Origin: Stratiolaelaps scimitus
Lineage: Eukaryota > Arthropoda > Arachnida > Mesostigmata > Laelapidae
Length of the DNA: 64,000 nucleotides
Reading direction: 5' to 3'
NCBI GenBank assembly: GCA_019614645.1
Contig: JABWDB010000002.1
Span: forward strand, 27,827,501-27,891,500
Shown here one piece after another: positions 24,285-36,310 of this stretch (position 1 is its first letter; every line of letters begins with the position of its first letter). A model generated the notes under the pieces. That model worked only from the letters and a program-made list of their open reading frames with translations, was not told where the DNA came from and did no database searches. Made by a program: the position numbers and the translations under genes.

Positions 24285-27200
24285 ATATGTTCCAATGATT
24301 TTTTACAGAGAATGTTCCTTTATTATTTGGTCGCTTTTAATAATTCATAATTATTTGTCAATCGATCCATCGCTTATTTATTTATTTGTTGATTTCGAAG
24401 AGCCACAACGCGTCGGGTCGCAGACGTGATCGTTCATGTCAACTGACTATCTATCATATGTGTTTGTGTCAGTTTAAATCAATTTAATTATCATTGTCGT
24501 GGAAACCACATATGAATGCGAAAAGCCAGATGAAGAGTTGTATACGATTCGATTATTTAATAAAGGCGCGCTTTATGCGAAATCATGTTTGGTAAGTTTC
24601 TTGTATACACGGACTCATCCGTTATGTACAATCAGTACAACCTCCTGTCGTATTATATTGTAATGGTTCACGTAGGAGTCTGTGTACTTTATGCCTTATG
24701 CAACATTTGGCCGGTGGAATTAATGTTATCAAAGTGATAAGATCTTTGAACATCGATGCGGGGTTTGCAGTACACAGAAGAGCTTAGGTGTCATCATTCA
24801 TACTCCACTAATGGGTTGTAGAATAGTCGGGCAATCTGTTGGAACAGATTCTGTAATTTATTAAAATATAGAATAGTATAGGGTCCACGATGGAAAAAAA
24901 TCAAAACCATTTCAACGGAAAAGAGGAAAATGTTTATTAGGTGACAATTATCAAGGGCGACCTTATGTCGATGCTGTTTCACGTTAGCACATGAACCATG
25001 TTTATATGTCAGACAAGTTTGGCAATGTTCTAGCTGTAGATTAATCGCAAATATGTAAATTAGAGAGGAGAGTATTAAGGCGCGCAATCGTAAATCTCAA
25101 TCGCTTGAATCCGTTTTTTTTAAGTCAAAAGTCCCTTTGTTTTTTATTAGTCAAATTAGTGATTTTATATCGGCTGCTTCCATCCTCTTCTCGACGGAGA
25201 TCATACCGATTAATCAAGTTCTCGTCATTCCGCGCCTGAATTCAACCTTCCATGAATATCTTCATTGTATTATTCTTTCCAAGAGGTTGAGGTCTTCCAC
25301 CCTCGACGGATGTCTGCCTGACGACCACAGTAGCGCCACATGCAATTACGTACAGTTACATATGTACATTTACATTTCTCACACAAACATTCTGAAATCC
25401 AGTTGTATACCAGCGAACACCTATGTACAACATGCATGGCTGTTCAATGAAGTTGAGATTAGTCGAGAATCTTATACCCAAATCTCTGTGCAGCCACCTT
25501 GAGTTTCGTAATCTATTTGATCGCTGGGGAATTCTCCTATTATTATAGAACTGCCAAGATCACTGAACATCTCATCTAAATCTATAAGAATCAGCGAGAA
25601 GTGCTGTATATGCGATAACTCAGACGTGCAGAACTTAATAATATAGCTTCATTAAGGTCACTGGCAATAACTTTCAAAGCAGTGCAAATATTTTTATCTC
25701 ACTCGAATAAGACCCTGTATTTTGTTATATTATTCCTATGAGGACCGTCGATTCTATCTGCTTCCGAACCAGGTTGCTCTGAGCAAAACTTTTGATTCGG
25801 CAGATTAGTTACGAAAATGTACTGCTATGCAGGCGCATACGTGACCGACTCCGATCTCAAAAGTAGCTTGTGGCATAACCGAATTATATATAAAGGATAA
25901 AGGAGATCCGTAAACAACTCTGAAAAGTTCGTGCAGACTCTATTCCGGCGGCAGACAGTTTTGAACATCACATGAAATAAAATTCCACAGTGGCTTCCAT
26001 GGACACTTGAAAAGTTGCTACACATGAGTGCCATGCCTTATTCTCCACTACCTAAAAATAACAAAATTAATCATAAGCGTCTTCAGATTATCCTTATTCT
26101 AATATAATCTTAAACCAGAAAATTTGTCCTCTCAATTAGAAACGAGGTTTAGTTAGAGGTTCAGTGCTGAAACCGGACACTAATGAGGTCGCAGCGAGAT
26201 GAGCAGGTCCGTAATCAGCCATAGTGTGCTACTCTAATTTAAAGCTTCATGTTACATTCTCTCAGTTGGCCTAATTGATCAATATGTTTGAAGAACCGGA
26301 CGTTAATACTTTTTTGTGCAACATAAAAGCTACGTGATGGTAGCTCTACAATTTGCGAACATATCGGAGATAGGTAGGGTTGAACACAACACCTCAATCG
26401 CAGCAACATTAAGACTGTCCTTTGCACGAGAACTTCTTTTTTGAACAACGCCAAATCCCGGTGATGGACTGGTGTTCATGCCACTATGTTTGGCGGCATG
26501 GGCTGTGGGGAGCCATAAACGAAAGTACAAAAAGACCGGGCGGCATATATAAACACGATATAATGCAGGCGCCATTTCATCTATTGAAATTGCCCAAGGC
26601 CGTATACTATTTCGGTCTATAAATCTCTCATCCAACTACTCTCTTAGTCACAACGCTACAAGTTCTGAACTTGATACAATTTTTATCACTCTCTTAGCAA
26701 TAGCGGGATAGAACCTCACACATTTACATGAAATACTGACCAAAGTAACAAACACTAATTTTATTTACGTGTGTGTTTTTTATCTGAGATATCAAGTGAG
26801 ATTTATACAGGCCACGGCCCAATTCAATCTAATCAATCCAGAAAAAAGTAGAGTCCATCAAACGTCTTCCTACGTAGAAAATACGAGTTTTAGTTTATGT
26901 AGCTGGCTTATTATTTGCAGCTAGTAAATACGTTAGGTGATAGTCGCTCGAACAGACTTATTCATTAAGGGCCTCGATATATTGAAATTAAATTGAAATG
27001 GTATAGCATTAGGCTGGTACCCTTTGTGTCAAGTAATCTCACCTGAAATTGATATGACTTGTGGCATTAAGACGACTTAATAATAGAGTATTACTTCAAC
27101 AAATAACTCCAGATCCTCTTGATTATGCGCAAACCCGCCTCGGGTACACCGCAATTATTTCACAAAGACGAGAAGAAGTTGAAGGGAGAGATACGAGGGC

Positions 27201-29254
27201 AAATGAAGGGAATCAGGTGAGGATACCCCATCGGTTCGCCTAGTGCTCTCCGCAATTTGGGAACGATCCGATTGAACGTATTCCTTGATGTAACACCATA
27301 TAGGTACTATCCGTACTCATTCGATTCCTCCTCGTTTCCACGTGTATCACCTCACCCAACTCGTCCGTGTCAGCTCCTTAACCCGAGCGCTCTGCCAATT
27401 CTGCCCGAATTTCATTTCCTCTTCGGCTTCCATTGATAGAAATCTTTCCATTCGATAACGTGTGGCGGTAACGGCTTCGAGTGAGTTCTCAACGACACCA
27501 GTAAAATCTCAACTTGGGTTGGGAACCTTCCCTCGGGCTCGAATCCTTCTTCATGAAATTTAGAGTTGACTACCACATGACTCCAACCACGAGTTTCCTA
27601 GACGCGCCCTACCTCGTGCATCGCTAAAGCAGTCCTTATCTATTTTCTCGTCGGAGGGGAACGCATGACGGTGCTTCCTATCTGTCCATATCAGACTAAG
27701 TACCCTAAGGCGATTGGGTCGGTGTTCGTCCCTTTTCGGTCGTTCGCCGAGCACGGACTCGACGGTGAGCTGGGATGTATGTATATGTATGTTGTAGACT
27801 GTAGACCCATCTACTTGCAGCGCCTTCTGCGATCCATGAAGAAATGGTGAAAGACATTTTTGTACAAATTTCCCTCTGGTTAGATCTTAGGGCATGGAGA
27901 ATTCGACCTTACACCGTGAATCTGTGCGTTCTAGATCTAGCAATGTCGATACCTGCAACCATTCCCTAATGTTTGGTAACCTTGTTAAGGATAGTCATTT
28001 GTGAATTATTGTACAAAATCAACGACTTCTTACCGTTTGCGAAGAGCACACCTTACGCCAGAATCCTATCCCGAATTTACGTGGATGGTTGCCTTGAACC
28101 CTTCGGCGACACAGCCGAGGTGAAATATATGCCCACTTGCATCTACATTTCTCCGTGAGAAGCGAATCTACTTGCTTGACGGAGATATGCAGGAAGGAAC
28201 TAAATGCTCTTATGTTATATCAGCCTTTGACACACGCACTGAAATTCTCGGACCGGTATTGATTGGAAGAAACGCCACTCTGTGTGATTGTATTTATTTG
28301 GAGTTGAACAAACTTGACAGGCTTCCGTGAAGGTACTGCGTCATGAAAAGTCGTACAATTATGTCACCTACGTTTGTAGCTTCTGTAGGACCTTAAAGTG
28401 AGTGGAGTTAATCCTTAATCGTCTAATTAAATGTGGGGCCTCTAGTAACAAGTGCGTCAAAACTGTGCACAAGATCGTTGCTGCTTAGTGAAGGGTCGTA
28501 TGTGATTGAAGTCACGCGTGATTGAAGATTCGACTTAATTACATGGAACAGGCCTTTGTGTCGACCATACCTTCCTACGACTACGAAATAAAAAGTTCCG
28601 TAGCCAAAACGACGGCTTTGAACGACGATTCGCCAGCGACGAAGAGGCCAATCTAAACCCATTTCACTTTGTTTGATAGGAAACACCACCCCATGGGACT
28701 TCTACTGAACGAGAACAGAGATGAGAGAAAGGAACGAGAAAGCGGGTTAAAGTTGACGCTATTCTTCTAATTCACGAGAGCCACACAGCGGCTATGGCCA
28801 TAAGGGAAAATCTAACTCAGTGAGTAAGTGAGTAGTAGTAATAGTAGTAGATCTCAGAGGATAGACACCCAAGAGATCCTAATGTTCATCGTGACTGCTA
28901 GAATCTGCCAAAACGAATTATTTCGATAACAGTTTCTCTACGCGAACTCTGGTAACCCGAATTTCGCAATGCGGAAAGTTCGCGTATAATAAATAGACAA
29001 CCGTTTAAGAATCGAAAATGTTTACTTATTCATTTATTAATATAATAATCAGCCAACTAACTATAATAAGAAGCGAAGGTTGCGACAAAGCGTATGACCA
29101 AGCCTCTGATCTTTAACAGTGGGACCATTGCATTTAATCTATATAAGCAATTTCGTAGTCACATACAGCAATAAAATATAGCCAATGTATGCAACTTCGT
29201 TATCTTCAGACACGAAATGCAACATTTATAAACAGAACTTTAATACAATATGAA

Positions 29255-29370
29255 GTTTTTGGTTCATTGACGGAACTCCACTTTTGTATAACTCGACTTA
29301 AGTTGTTGATATGTCGCGGGACTCGAACCTGAAGCCTCAAGAACAAGACCTAACTATGTTCAAATATCAC
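29255..29370 (-). mobile_element. tRNA-headed SINE remnant with LINE-like 3' tail, copy A
   Basis: On the minus strand, CAGGTTCGAGTCCCGCGACA provides a B box (plus-strand 29318-29330). It is followed by AACTTAAG and GAGTTCCGTCAATGAACC, the same tail blocks as the LINE at 52.5 kb. The A-box half is degraded. Related copies are at about 34395-34520 and 57892-58079. Confidence 0.6.
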
Positions 29371-31618
29371 CTGTAAAAAACAAATGTTTCTTTCAGTAGT
29401 TTGTCCGCCAATATAGGCTTCACAAGCGAATGTATAGAACGGTATTGTCGTGCTTAAGTGAATAATAATATCCTAAAATGTTCAATGTGACAAATAGAAA
29501 GTCATTTTAGTCGGAAAATATAGTCACCTCTATGGCTACGAGAGGCTCGGTTATCACATGAAAATGTTTATTGAATCTTGCTTGTCATCAACGCTGTCGT
29601 TATTTGCATTTTAGGGCGCGTGCAGCACCAGGTACTTAGGCTGGAAGAGGACATTCAACCTGGTGGACATGTGTATTATTATTATTATTATATTAGAACT
29701 AGCCTATCCGGGTTCTTTGTGTAACACGCTTAGGATAGGGCAGTATTGGTAAAAGCAAGCGGTAAATTGAAAAATAACATGGACAGAACAGTCCATCATC
29801 ACGCAGTGCATAAATGCCTCGACTCGAGTTTTAGCAGTCAAAGAAAATAAACAAGATCATACGTGAATCATATTGTAATCGCAAACGGCTGAACCTTAGA
29901 TTCATGAATACAATGATATCCGATTAGATAAGAAATGTCTTGTGCGTCAACTACCTTAAAATTGTTAAAATCCTTTAGAATCTCCCATTCATAGTATGAT
30001 AAGCTGGGATATTTAAATTAAATAGAAAATAATGGGTGATATTTTTCGCGATACTTGGTATTATTGATACCGCACATGAACAAAATGCTAATTGCTCTCT
30101 CGAGGAATATGATTTTATAAAGTGCCGATAGCAGACGCCTGCACTACGCAACTCAATCGTGAAAAAAAATAGATGGTCAACAAATAGTGTATTAGTAGGC
30201 ATAACCTCAAAAAAAGGCACATATAATACATTTCAATGAAATTAGCTAACCAAGAGCTTCTATGAAGGGGCGACACTCTCCGTAATCGTTGACCGTTCAT
30301 AAATTATTTCAAGTATTATGAAAAAATGTACCCCTATTGATGACGTCATGCAACGGGTGATTGCAAATTGCTGCCACCCTGTTTCGCCAGTCATCTGTTG
30401 CAAACGCTGACGATTTCACAAAATTATATAGATTATTTTTTGTACAAGACTTACCTAAGCATTCGTGTAGCGTTACAGAAACGCCCACGAATACACTACC
30501 TGGGTATGGGCCGGATTGTATTGACACCGATGTGAGAGCATGTATGTATATATGTATTTGTTCGTAACTGTTGTTGCAACGTTGAATAACCGCAGATGTA
30601 ATGCGAAAGCTGGATTGTTGTGTGATGACACCAATTTAGCCTTCCTCGTCTGTCTTTTCTCGCGGCCTGCACACTAACCCTTTCCTTACGTGGCGTGTTA
30701 GAGTCAGTTTGGGTTTCGATCCTCGTGTACACGCTGTCTCCCTGTCCTTTGAATCGAATCGAAGCCGGTAATCCGTTGGCTTATATCGCTCGCTAGCAGC
30801 ATCCACCGCGCTTCGTCGCTCGCCATTTTCTCTTTCCTATTCAAGTCAAATCACTGACTGGGTGGGCTTTCACTCAGATTGAGTTAGTCACGGTTTCAAA
30901 AGATCGCGCGCAAAAGCTTCTGACGAAATAAAAATCGATGAAGTATATTTTATAGCGTATAAAATAGAATAGCGAGATGCTCACCATTCCTACGCCGATC
31001 CATTTGCTGGGTTTGTCGTGTGCATGCTAGTCGTTCAGGTTTCGCGTTACATTCGATCGCCGATGGAAGGGCGGCACACGTTCAAATACTGAGTTATACT
31101 TTGTGACGATAACTCGGTTGTTCGATTGCTCCTCTTCTGCGCCCCTAAAACTTCTCCTGCTGACAGTATTCCTGCATTATACCCGACCGTATGGCAAACA
31201 GCTGCAGAGAAAACGTTCGTGCCGTATCGTGCTGAATGCCAAGAAGCTGCTTGCAGGAAACTGCCAGCACGGGACCGTGTTCTAGCAGCTCGTCCGACGG
31301 TAGAATGTGACCAAAACAAGTGAGATACAGCCAAGCAACGGTGTGTGATATCCTGGAACGTGTGTGGCCGTTCCACTATTTCAAGAACAAAGAGGTCAAT
31401 TTACCTCGTACCCTGTCTTCCGCGCCCTCCCCTATCGACCCAGCCACGACATCTACCCTCACTCGAAGTCCATACAAGGTGCAGCCTGCAGAGTGTCTAC
31501 AACTGCAGTAACATCTATCTGAGCATGCGGCCGCCGACATCCGGATTGCACTAGGTAAACAGATGAACATTTGAACTGGACAACAGGAGTGGAGGACAGC
31601 TGACCACCGGCGTTAGAC

Positions 31619-32905
31619 ATGGCCGCGATGTCGTCCAGTGCACCCGAGACCAATTTCAACATTCCTCCGCCTGTTCCTTGCGACGACCCACAGGTGAACC
31701 ACCATCAGCTGCGAGAACGCGACACTCGCAGAGAGCGCAATAGTGCCACCATAATCTCGGTGAGCAGTTTCTTTGTATCTACCTGTGCTGCCCTACAAGC
31801 GCCTGTGATGCCAGCCGAACTCCACCGAAGAGGACTTGCTGACGCCTGGGCTGCAGCCCCTTTCGTCGTCTATTGGATTATGCTATCGATAGCCACAACA
31901 GTAATCTACCGGAGGGCAATGAAATGCAAATTGTTCCTGTTGACTGGCTCCATTATGACTGCCATTGCGATTGGCCTATTTGGAGCACTGCAATTCCTCA
32001 AAGGAAATACGCTCTTCCTGATAGGGGCTATGGTATTGCGTTCCTTCGAGGCAGTCGGCTGCGCAATGTACCACGAAGCTGGAGAGAACTACATTCGATT
32101 CCATTTTGACACTAACCGCCGGCTCTATCTCGGGACAAATCAGAGCTTGTACTATTTCGGCTTCGTATTTGGCCCTATATTAGGAGGAATGATGTACGAG
32201 CAGGGATCGTTCTATTCACCGTTCGTTACTTGTGCGGTATGCTTGCTAGTGTGCTGTTGTGTGCTCTTCTTTGTTGTCGACGAGAGATGCTTGGAAGACA
32301 GCCTAACTGTGTCTACCCTCAGCTATGCAGTCCCGTTCAAGGCAGCGCACTTTCTACTTGTACTCGCACCGTACATCGCTCAAGGATTTAACTTGTGTAC
32401 CATGTGGTTCCTTCTTCAATACTTGGGTCTGTCGCCGATAGCCGTTGGAGTTCTTATCGGCCTCCCTGATTTGACTAACGCCATTGTTAGTCCGCTGTCA
32501 AAATCGATGGTCTCGATAATTCCACTCCCTATTAGCGTATTTTTCGGCTTTGGAACGGCACTCACATCCTTCGGAGTCCTTTATCTAGGACTGGGTTTTC
32601 CACTAAACAACTACCTGACCCAGAATTTGGCGCAAGCCTGCTTCGCCTTACTGATATTCGGCTTGGGGGCATCGTATCTTCTACTCGCGCCCTATATAAC
32701 AGAAGCGAGAACGTACAGAAGCTTCCACTCAGCAAAGTCCTTGGTGTCTGTTTGGTCGTTTATTGGCTCGATAATTGGTGCCGGTGTATCTGTTCTCGGA
32801 AACGCACTCATTCTAGAATCTCACGTCGCTTATACAGTCGTTGCGGGTATCACCGCAATTGCCGGCTTTGCTGGAACAATTTGCTTTGCACTAGGCAAGT
32901 AGACT
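31619..32905 (+). CDS. Major facilitator superfamily transporter, SLC18B1-like (intronless)
   Basis: A single uninterrupted frame of 427 residues, ATG 31619 (context GACATGG) to the TAG after LGK. It has a hydrophilic N-tail (1-41) and about twelve hydrophobic segments: 42-62, 77-97, 104-126, 131-151, 176-193, 201-220, 240-262, 271-291, 298-325, 334-358, 373-397 and 402-425. Polar links after helices 2 and 6 fit the 6+6 MFS fold. Segments such as LRSFEAVGCAMYHEA (TM4) and YYFGFVFGPILGGMMYE (TM5, with the GPxxGG antiporter-type motif) recall SLC18B1 and the vesicular amine transporter branch. The probable role is proton-coupled export or vesicular uptake of a small organic cation or polyamine; the substrate is not readable. 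It is the only intronless gene in a window of intron-rich genes, which suggests retrocopy origin, although the frame is intact. A second ATG three codons in is a possible alternative start. Confidence 0.88.
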
Positions 32906-34394
32906 AATTTAGCCGGCCAACTGGAGCACAACATATAGTCTTTGCTTTGAAGATAAGTGCCTGTAGTTAAGTGCCATGAGAGAGAATGTGTGAAATAGAA
33001 TGCGCAATAGAAAAACAGAACTCTGGCAGCGAATACTTGGGGTAACTCAGTCGGCTGACAAAATGAACAAGGAATTTCACGAACCAACGTCGAGAGCTGT
33101 CTGGAGGTTCGGCCGCAGAAAAGCGGTATATAGTCGAAGACTTCATACGAAAATCGAGAAATGAGCAGGTGGTCACGCTGACGAATTGAAATGTCTACAA
33201 GAGAAAGTTAAGCGTGCTTTAAGACGACCGCGGTCAATACTGCAAAGGAGTATCATTCAAATCTGCGATGAGAGTTGGCCTTAAAACGATGAAATAGATG
33301 TCCGACTTTTTGCGGGGGAGCCCCTAAATGTGAGGGTGAAGGATGATTTCTCTAGAAAAAAAATCGTTAGTGCAGCATTTTGTATACACCAACGATGTCA
33401 AAATGATCATGACTGACAGAAACAGGGAGAACTACATCAAATCTTCCTCCGCGTGCGCAAAATTGTACGAGTTTTTCCCGCAATGTTCAACTACTATAAT
33501 ATTGTATGGTACCGTGGTGTGGAACCCGATTAAGCAGGGAGACACAAGAGGACTAGAAAAAAACAGTCGATCTCAAACAATTCAGAAGATTTTTCAAGAA
33601 AGAACGTCCGATGTTTTTTTGATTTGTGACATACAAACGGTATGTCAATAGGGGTTTTGTAATTTAGCCAATAACTATGGCTAGACTTTCGTGGACTGAC
33701 GAGGATCAAGAGCAGAGTATCACATGCAATAATACTAATGTAAAAAGTGTAAATAATGCCTATACTTAGTTGGTTCCTGGTGAAAAGCCCAAATCAATTG
33801 TAACAGGTCACTTCTAGAATAGCGCAGACATTGTGTGCAATGTCATGAAGATGAACAGTTGTGGAGAAGAGGAATGCAGAAGTCATTAATGATGTGACCA
33901 AATAAGCAAATAAAAAGAGTTCCGCCACTAAATCAAATACATAGAGCACACCTCTATGATGCGTTAACATAACAATCTCCCTTGAATCTCTTACCTTGGC
34001 CTGGGCTTCCAACAACAACTGAATGCATATTGACTAATCTCCTCCTAGAGCCGAGCTCACTTATAAAAATCCTATTTTTAAGGGAGAGAACGCAGAGAAA
34101 AGATATTAGGGGCAGAGTGACAAAAAAAATGGACACAATTCTTTAACACATACTGTTTCTTGAACACCCGAAGAACCTTAAATGAAGTTACCATAAAAGG
34201 TATCTTGGAGGCTTCGTCTAACATCTTGCATGGAAGCGAACAGCATGTGCATAGAAGTCTAGAGAGATAAACAGGAAACTTTTAACAAAATCGTGGCGCA
34301 AAATCTCCATTACTGAACGTAATCACATCACGGTGGTATGATTAAAAGGTATTCACAACCCATTTTATCCGTTTGTTCTCGCTTAAAGGTAAAG

Positions 34395-34520
34395 GTTTTA
34401 TTGGATTCTTAACGGAACTACAGTTTAAAAAACGCCCGAGTTCTCTATATTTCACGTCGCTGGACTCGGGTTTGCGGCCTCTGGCTTTGATACGACTGGT
34501 AACTATCGGCCACGGCCGAC
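34395..34520 (-). mobile_element. tRNA-headed SINE remnant with LINE-like 3' tail, copy B
   Basis: On the minus strand a tRNA-like head with CAAACCCGAGTCCAGCGAC (degraded B box) is followed by GAGAACTCG and GTAGTTCCGTTAAGAATCCA, mirroring the block order of copy A at 29.3 kb. More diverged than copy A. Confidence 0.5.
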
Positions 34521-34849
34521 GTCCATATCTCGAAAAGTTTCTACTTTCAATATAGGAACACTTACAAAGTTTTGATCCAGTGTTTTGCGAGACTTATTGT
34601 TGGAGTAAACAAAAGCACAGTTTACATAAACCATCATGTCAGCCAGCTTGTACATTTTAATGCCCAAACCGAAAGAATAAATTTTTCCTTGACAAGTAAA
34701 ACCCACACATCACTCTTGAAATTGGTCACAATCCGATGTGAGCCCCTATTGTTGGACGGTCATACACACAGACAGGTAGACAGACAGATGTCACAAAGTT
34801 TAACAAAGAGAAGGGCATCTGATGATAACAATCCTGTTAGAAAGATTAC

Positions 34850-35035
34850 TTTATTTTCTTTTTTTTGGGCTGAGTCTCAACCAACACTCAACGTCCTCTG
34901 TATAACCGTTGTATTCATTCGTAAGAAGGACCCCTAAATGCAAATGTGCCGCTGTTGGGATCGAACCCGTGCAGTCACGTTTTCATTCCGGTTGCAAGGC
35001 GCAGACGAATGCACCACGCCGCCACTGGTGTTAAC
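34850..35035 (-). mobile_element. tRNA-derived SINE, copy 2
   Basis: It shares the head (GGCGGCGTGGTGCATTCGTC on the minus strand), the B box GGGTTCGATCCC and the body GCACATTTGCATTTAGGGGTC with copy 1 at 8804-9000, and has only one B box. The A-rich tail is the T run at 34857-34866 on the plus strand. An imperfect flanking repeat, AGAAAGATTAC at 34839 against AGAAAGACTAC at 35036, is a plausible aged target-site duplication. Confidence 0.8.
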
Positions 35036-35399
35036 AGAAAGACTACCTATTAGATTGCCACCTAGCCAGACTAGAGCGCCGTCCCGCAATCCTCTTTCTT
35101 AGTGCTCTGTCAACTTCATTCTTTCTACCTACAAGACACTCAACAACAAATCAACAAAGAAGTTTTACAACTAGAAGCTTATAAACCAACTGCGTATGGA
35201 TATAAATGCAAGCACCTTCTCTCTCTCTCTCTCTTTCCTCTCTCATGACTCTTCATGAATTCAATATTCTCACCTTCATTCTCTGCTCCTCTCCCCACTT
35301 CATGTACTGATGAGTTGGCGTCCCGCTTTCAAACTTAGCCAAAAATACAGATAGACCCGTCTTGGCCTGTTCAGATAACCGTAACAAGGCATACGAACG

Positions 35400-36310
35400 A
35401 ACGCGGACGCAGACGACGACAAGGTAGGCGGCAGTCAGGCAGCCGGCTGAAAATGGAGAGCCCTATCGCCGTCGGTAGCAGGGCTGCGATGGGACTGGCG
35501 TAGCATCGTTGCTACAGCAGCTGCTTCTGCTACTGTTTCTGGGTCGGGGGATAGTTGGGTTAGGGAAGGTTGGTTGGTTCCTAGAGTTGCTGCCCTGTCT
35601 TCGATGTCGTCGTGTTCGTTCCCGCGTCCGTTTCTTCTATTCGGTAGCAGCCTCACTGCGGCGAAGACTAGGGGTTTGGTCTGAGGTCTGGATCCACCCC
35701 CGGGGCCCGTTGCCGCGGCTTTCGGGGCCTGCTTGCTGTCGTCTCTTCTTGGCATTCAGAATGGCCGACTTCCGCCCGGATGACCGGAGACAAAAGGAGA
35801 TAAAAAGCCTCCATTGTGAGTGCGGCTGCGGCGTAGGAAAAAGGACGAACCAACCATTCCGCGGTGGCACAAGGAGCGGCAGCAGCAGTAGTAGTGGTGG
35901 CGGTAGTGGTAGTTGTAATAGTTGTTGTTGGAGGAGCAGCAACGGCGTCGGATGGTCAGGAGAGATCAGACGAGACTCGAATGAACGAAAAAGAGTGAGG
36001 GAGAGTGATAGACGAAGGAGCAAGCATAGGCGCGAGCGACTGCGAGTGCCTGCACAGGATGACAAGAATGGCCGAAGCGGCCGCGGCGGTGTCAGCGACC
36101 GACCGAGCAACGAGCAACGGCAGCCAGAATGCGCGGCAACCTGACAGCCTCGTTCCCTCTATTGGTGGTGATGATGATGATGACGATGCTGCTGATGCTG
36201 TTAGCGATAGAAGAACAAGACAACTCTGCTCCACGATACTCCTGGCGATGCCCAACGATGCAAGAACGAACACACCTATCTTAAAACAAGCCTGAACGCG
36301 TCCCAACTAA
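35400..36310. promoter_or_regulatory. GC-rich, trinucleotide-repeat island; possible promoter or first exon
   Basis: GC and CpG content rise sharply against the AT-rich surroundings. Long open frames appear on both strands (35509-36144 on +, 35637-36110 on -) because of GGT/AGC and GAT repeats rather than a known domain. One first-exon candidate on + starts at ATG 35761 (MADFRPDDRRQKEIK) and meets a GTGAGT donor at 35816. No downstream exon was identified, so a coding call is not supported. Confidence 0.3.

Larger units (their letters stand above)
19660..31000. other. Gene-poor intergenic region
   Basis: No recognisable protein family in either strand. The longest open frames (for example 25137-25502 on + and 24794-25087 on -) have no motif I know and no convincing splice context. 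The region is dominated by AT-rich simple sequence at 21.0-21.5 kb and 22.9-23.4 kb, with one SINE-like copy near 29.3 kb. Confidence 0.6.

Noticed and set aside
24794..25087. Minus-strand 97-codon frame with a signal-peptide-like start and Cys residues
   Set aside because: No cysteine framework or family match and no splice context; AT-rich low-information sequence.
27101..27227. Open stretch between CTCCAG and GTGAGG resembling an exon
   Set aside because: Only about 36 codons, no family, no partner exon.
33343..33651. 102-codon plus-strand frame, looked faintly like retroelement coding sequence
   Set aside because: No conserved reverse transcriptase or endonuclease block could be pointed to.
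35509..36144. 211-codon plus-strand frame and 157-codon minus-strand frame
   Set aside because: Length is explained by GC-rich triplet repeats; no domain, and frames on both strands are equally open.
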